A stretch of DNA of 10,192 nucleotides from Cruorifilaria tuberocauda. Its lineage: Eukaryota > Nematoda > Chromadorea > Rhabditida > Onchocercidae. Positions 8,101 through 10,192 of the stretch are shown in pieces. The notes under the pieces are model-generated. The model was not told where the DNA came from. It searched no databases and saw nothing but the letters and a program-made list of their open reading frames with translations. The DNA lies in assembly GCA_013365365.1 (NCBI GenBank), contig JABVXU010001098.1:1-10192 (forward strand), read 5' to 3'. The position numbers and the translations under genes are program-made. Numbering within the stretch: the first letter of the stretch is position 1; each line of letters opens with the position of its first letter.

Positions 8101-8712
8101 GTATGCAATTGATACCTGTGAATGATACTGAAGTAATTTATGAGTAAAAAAGTGATAACAGATATATCATTTACTCAAAAAAGGAGGAAATTATAAATTT
8201 AAATAATTTTACATATACTAACTTAAATTCCCTTTGAATCGATTAACTTAAAAATATTGTATTAATAGAAATATCTTTGAATAGATTAGCTTAAATACCT
8301 TTAAATCCTGCTTCTGTTAGTAATCGATCCCAGTATAATCGAAATTCTTTATATGCCTCTATATCATTTCGTTCCGCTGGGCTTTCAATTTGCGCAAAAA
8401 CAATAGCGCCAATTAGTAAATAAAAGAAAAGTACTGCTAAACCAATCGCAAGCCTAATATTTGTTTCACGAATTTGCCATGGTGTTGCTTCAATTCTATC
8501 GATTACCTGTAAAATAAAAAAAGGGCAAAGTATATTTTCAATTTTTGATTTAATTTTTCAACATTTGTAATAAGCTTATGCAAAATAATTTTAAATCTAA
8601 TTTACTTTTTCTCCTCAATTTCACCTTAATATAAATCATTATTTAAAATAATAGCAAATTCTTAGTTTTAAAATTAAACCTTATTATGCAATTGGAACAT
8701 TTGAAGACCCAT
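5068..8712 (-). CDS. Two-pore-domain (K2P) potassium channel, TWIK/KCNK1-like; 8 exons, about 346 aa
   Basis: K2P channels are dimeric plasma-membrane K+ leak channels that set resting potential. Coding exons read on the minus strand: 8712-8680, 8506-8299, 7825-7685, 7511-7324, 6842-6698, 6517-6452, 6296-6127 and 5157-5068. All junctions are GT-AG and in phase. Visible parts: TM1 about residues 31-53, cap 54-110 with an N-glycosylation sequon NVT at 104-106, P1 with TVGYG 126-130, TM2 about 141-163 with the family motif GIP at 150-152, TM3 192-213, P2 with TTIGLG 234-239 followed by DYVPG, TM4 about 264-282, and a cytosolic tail to 346. The DWNFL (219-223) and GLGDYVPG signatures and the length match the TWIK branch (TWIK-1 is about 336 aa). 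This is a strong family call. The exact orthologue among nematode twk genes is not resolved, so no symbol is given. The cap has no cysteine and the tail has no lysine. The first exon is the least certain part. Confidence 0.93.
5158..6126 (-). other. K2P intron 7 (969 nt) with palindromes and a 17-bp repeat
   Basis: The longest intron of the gene. It holds a perfect 11-1-11 palindrome (6072-6094), a 9-bp-stem hairpin with a 3-nt loop (5979-5999), a (GA)7 run (5730-5743) and a direct repeat of ATCATCTTATCACCAAT (5566-5582 and 5597-5613). Open frames on either strand here are A+T-biased, lack recognisable domains and are taken as chance. Confidence 0.8.
6127..6296 (-). CDS. K2P exon 7: TM4 and proximal cytosolic tail
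   Basis: The preferred acceptor TTAATTAG ends at 6297, giving [12 protein letters not shown] second AG 6 nt downstream (ending at 6291) would give SLVYLIFGL in the same frame; the channel is intact either way. TM4 is [19 protein letters not shown]. The tail continues [17 protein letters not shown] and carries YVNPSY (300-305), an NPxY-type motif. The donor GTATAA is at 6126, phase 0. Confidence 0.88.
6452..6517 (-). CDS. K2P exon 6: end of the P2 filter and start of TM4
   Basis: A 66-nt mini-exon. Acceptor TTTTTAG ends at 6518; the donor is the consensus GTAAGT at 6451. It completes GLG, then encodes [20 protein letters not shown] and T, and leaves one base for the next exon. DYVPG directly after GLG is typical of TWIK channels. 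The exon is too short to stand out as an open frame but fits both neighbours in phase. Confidence 0.93.
6698..6842 (-). CDS. K2P exon 5: TM3 and pore helix 2, ending inside the P2 filter
   Basis: Acceptor AACTTTTCAG ends at 6843; the donor GTAAAT starts at 6697 (phase 1). Encodes residues 191-238: TM3 ([16 protein letters not shown]), then [20 protein letters not shown] and the filter TIGL. The open frame runs past the donor into intron sequence for some distance, which makes a longer but false reading frame. The last exon base is the first base of the filter's final glycine codon (G239). Confidence 0.95.
6843..7323 (-). other. K2P intron 4 (481 nt) with an internal imperfect repeat
   Basis: A+T-rich intron between TM2 and TM3. 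A segment starting at 6942 (ATTACTTATTGAATAT, then ATTTTAAT) recurs at 7198 (ATTACCTATTGAATAT, then ATTTTAAT) and stays similar for about 40 nt. No coding potential was seen. Confidence 0.8.
7324..7511 (-). CDS. K2P exon 4: rest of the P1 filter, TM2 and the TM2-TM3 loop
   Basis: Acceptor TTTTTATAG ends at 7512; the donor GTAGTT starts at 7323 (phase 0). Completes the filter (GYG, 128-130), then [10 protein letters not shown] and TM2 with [15 protein letters not shown]. Residue L155 falls at the position of TWIK-1 Leu146, part of its hydrophobic pore barrier, by ungapped counting from the filter. The cytosolic loop ([18 protein letters not shown]) is basic, as expected from the positive-inside rule. 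Confidence 0.95.
7685..7825 (-). CDS. K2P exon 3: second cap helix and pore helix 1, ending inside the P1 filter
   Basis: Acceptor TTCTTGTAG ends at 7826; the donor GTTAGT starts at 7684. Encodes residues 82-127 plus the shared codon 81 (Asp). It holds the cap's second part ([14 protein letters not shown]), the glycosylation sequon NVT (104-106), then pore helix [16 protein letters not shown] and the filter start TV. The exon ends after the first base of the filter glycine codon (G128). Confidence 0.94.
7826..8298 (-). other. K2P intron 2 (473 nt)
   Basis: A+T-rich intron inside the cap-coding region. Apart from a small imperfect repeat next to the exon 2 donor (8222-8245 resembling 8290-8307), nothing recognisable was seen. 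Confidence 0.8.
8299..8506 (-). CDS. K2P exon 2: N-terminal tail, TM1 and first half of the cap
   Basis: Acceptor TTTTACAG ends at 8507 and the donor GTATTT starts at 8298 (phase 1). Encodes residues 12-80. Residues near 12-30 are polar ([18 protein letters not shown]) and lead into a hydrophobic TM1 ([19 protein letters not shown]), followed by an acidic, helical cap start (QIESPAER...). The E-S/P residues after TM1 are usual for K2P cap helix 1. No cysteine is present. Confidence 0.92.
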
Positions 8713-8731
8713 AATTTCTTCTGTGCGAAAC
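8680..8731 (-). CDS. K2P exon 1 (N-terminus; start codon at 8712-8710)
   Basis: A strong acceptor, TTTGTTTCAG, ends at 8732. The exon runs to AAG followed by the weak-looking donor GTTTAA at 8679. The first ATG is at 8712 and gives [11 protein letters not shown], joined in phase 0 to exon 2; a second ATG lies at 8700. The frame stays open upstream of the ATG to the acceptor (FRTEEI, after one leftover base), so this may instead be an internal exon with a start further upstream. If it is the true first exon, a nematode spliced leader could be added at 8732, leaving a 19-nt 5' UTR. Exon 2 has no usable in-frame ATG directly before it, which supports this exon. Confidence 0.6.
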
Positions 8732-8814
8732 CTGAAACAAAAATTTTTCTTTCAACTCAAAAATGACAATATCATCTTTAACAGTTCAATACACAATAAC
8801 ATAATAACCGTATT

Positions 8815-8908
8815 GTACTTATCGTACTTAATTCGTACTTAATTTAACATAATACTTAATAAAACTTAATTTAATTTAACATAAAATTAATCGTACTCAT
8901 TTAATTTA
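8815..8908. repeat. Degenerate TACTTAAT/TTTAATTTAA short repeats
   Basis: Five or more variants of TACTTAAT (GTACTTATC, CGTACTTAATT, CGTACTTAATTTAACATAA, ATACTTAAT, AACTTAATTTAATTTAACATAA, CGTACTCATTTAAT) follow one another with irregular spacing. It lies directly upstream of K2P exon 1 and next to the minisatellite. Confidence 0.6.
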
Positions 8909-8925
8909 AAAATTGCAAAATAATT

Positions 8926-9103
8926 TTATCAGTTGATATTTATTGCGTACTACGACAATAGTAATTATAGTTATCAGTTAAGTTTATTATGCGCTATAAA
9001 AACAATAATTACAGTTATCAGTTAATGTTTATTATTTACTATAACAATAGTAATTACAATTTAATACAGAATTAATTGTCAACATTTTATATACTATAAC
9101 AAG
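8926..9103. repeat. 44/45-bp minisatellite, three clear units plus a decayed fourth
   Basis: Units start at 8926, 8971 and 9015, each opening with TTATCAGTT and closing near AATAATTACAG or a close variant (for example GTAATTATAG). A decayed fourth unit, recognised by ATACTATAACAA, runs to about 9103. Each clear unit carries ACTGATAA on the minus strand, in the orientation of the K2P gene, about 210-310 bp upstream of its first ATG. Confidence 0.8.
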
Positions 9104-10192
9104 CAAGAAATAATTGAAATTAATTGGAATTAATAATTATTATCAAACTTTACTAAGTATATACATAACTATAATTACTTCTTCGCATTCTTTATTCGTA
9201 TCAATCAGATCAATTTCCTTGATCCATCTTCCTATTTATTCTAAGAATTTCATATCAATCAGAAAAAGAAACAAAGGCCAAATGTTAATATCAAATATCA
9301 AAATAAAATATAGCAAAAATTTTTTTTTGCTAATTCGTCTGATTTGAAAGAAAGAAAGAAAAAAGTTTCAAATATTTTCCCCTCTTCTCGTCTTCATTTA
9401 AACTCTAACAGACAGGCCTATAAGGATTTCAAATAATGCAAAGCCTAAATAGCTTGAAGCATTTAAATGTTTTGCATTTTTCCATGCATCAAAAAGTGTC
9501 AATCGAAGAATCTTGAAAAAAAAGAATTCATTTCGACTGATGCATGCATCCATCCTCCTCTGATTTCACTTCATTCTCGAAATGGGAATTGCAAACTTCT
9601 GACATAACAGAAAAAAAGTATCTGCTATGATTTGAAGCTTAAAATTTGCTATTTGAATTCACATTTGAAAATGTAGAAAAAGAGCGGGAGAGAGAGACAG
9701 AGAGAGAGGGAGAAAGAGAGAAAGGGAAAGATAATATAAGAATAATTATTCAGGATTTGTATGCAAAAAATAAAAAAAATAAAATTTCATGAATATACGC
9801 AAAAAATTTGTTCATTGAAACGATTGATATCGAAAAATAGAATTTTCACCTTTTTTATTTTTCATGATTCTATTCAAAGTTTTTCCAGAAAAAAATTCGA
9901 CAGTTACGAGTGAAGTAAAAGTAAAAGTAAGTTATAAATGTTCTCGTGTATAATTACGAATATTCGGATATAAAAATTTTTATCATGAAACGGAAATCAA
10001 CGAATAATACACTTATCAGTAATACAGTCATCAATTATTTTGAAAATATTTCTAATTCTCAAATTTCATTTTTTGCTTTGCAAAACTTTTAGTATAAAAA
10101 TTAAAGCTTTTGCTTTCTTTTTTTATCCAAAAATTTCCGATAATAAGATATTGACAATTTTTGTTATTTGAATATTTCAACTTATTTTAAAC
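9104..10192. other. 5' flank of the K2P gene; no gene recognised
   Basis: Apart from the GA tract, this region shows a GAAA run (9347-9362), several ATGCAT motifs (about 9480-9550) and one more ACTGATAA on the minus strand (10013-10020). Short frames on both strands lack splice partners in the right phase to extend K2P exon 1. A 25-codon minus-strand frame near 9600 (starting MSEVCNSHF) has no donor compatible with exon 1. Confidence 0.6.
9675..9732. repeat. Purine (GA-rich) tract upstream of the K2P gene
   Basis: Nearly unbroken purines made of GA, GGGA and GAAA steps. On the gene's sense strand this is a CT-rich tract about 950-1000 bp before exon 1. Pyrimidine tracts are common near nematode promoters, so this could mark the promoter, but it is also a plain low-complexity repeat. 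Confidence 0.6.

Noticed and set aside
9114..9347. 77-codon plus frame
   Set aside because: Begins at TTG rather than ATG, antisense flank of the K2P gene, no domain.
9675..9732. G-quadruplex in the GA tract
   Set aside because: Only three GGG runs with long spacing; it does not meet the four-run rule.

Overview
The window looks like a stretch of nematode nuclear genome, most likely from a spirurid or filarial worm. It is very A+T-rich (clearly above 70% by eye), has long non-coding flanks, and holds one gene split by short A+T-rich introns whose acceptors are short pyrimidine-AG types (TTTCAG, TTACAG, TTATAG). The organism call is an inference from composition, intron style and protein family. 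No bacterial operon, phage gene, insertion sequence, CRISPR array, tRNA or rRNA was recognised.

The one well-supported gene is on the minus strand, from about 8731 down to the stop codon at 5070-5068. Eight exons join in frame into a protein of about 346 residues. It has the full architecture of a two-pore-domain potassium (K2P) channel: TM1, extracellular cap, P1 with TVGYG, TM2, TM3, P2 with TIGLG, TM4 and a short cytosolic tail. Details such as DWNFL before P2 and GLGDYVPG after it point to the TWIK (KCNK1-like) branch, and the length is close to vertebrate TWIK-1. Both selectivity filters are split by a phase-1 intron inside a filter glycine codon. A poly(A) signal AATAAA lies about 107 nt past the stop.

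Upstream of the gene (8740-10192) there is a TACTTAAT-rich repeat block, a 44/45-bp minisatellite whose units each carry the GATA-factor octamer ACTGATAA in gene orientation, and a long purine (GA) tract that reads as a CT tract on the sense strand. These are candidate promoter elements. The first coding exon begins just after a strong TTTCAG, so SL trans-splicing there is possible.

The left half (1-4940) has no convincing gene. It holds a cluster of GATA sites with a 19-bp palindrome (1055-1183), degenerate duplications (about 2045-2256; 3597-3718 with 3890-3998), a C-rich island with a canonical G-quadruplex motif on the minus strand (3252-3284), and a 13-bp-stem inverted repeat (4363-4400). 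No previously undescribed multi-gene system is visible. The most notable points are the sequence features of the channel and the regulatory-looking repeats around it.
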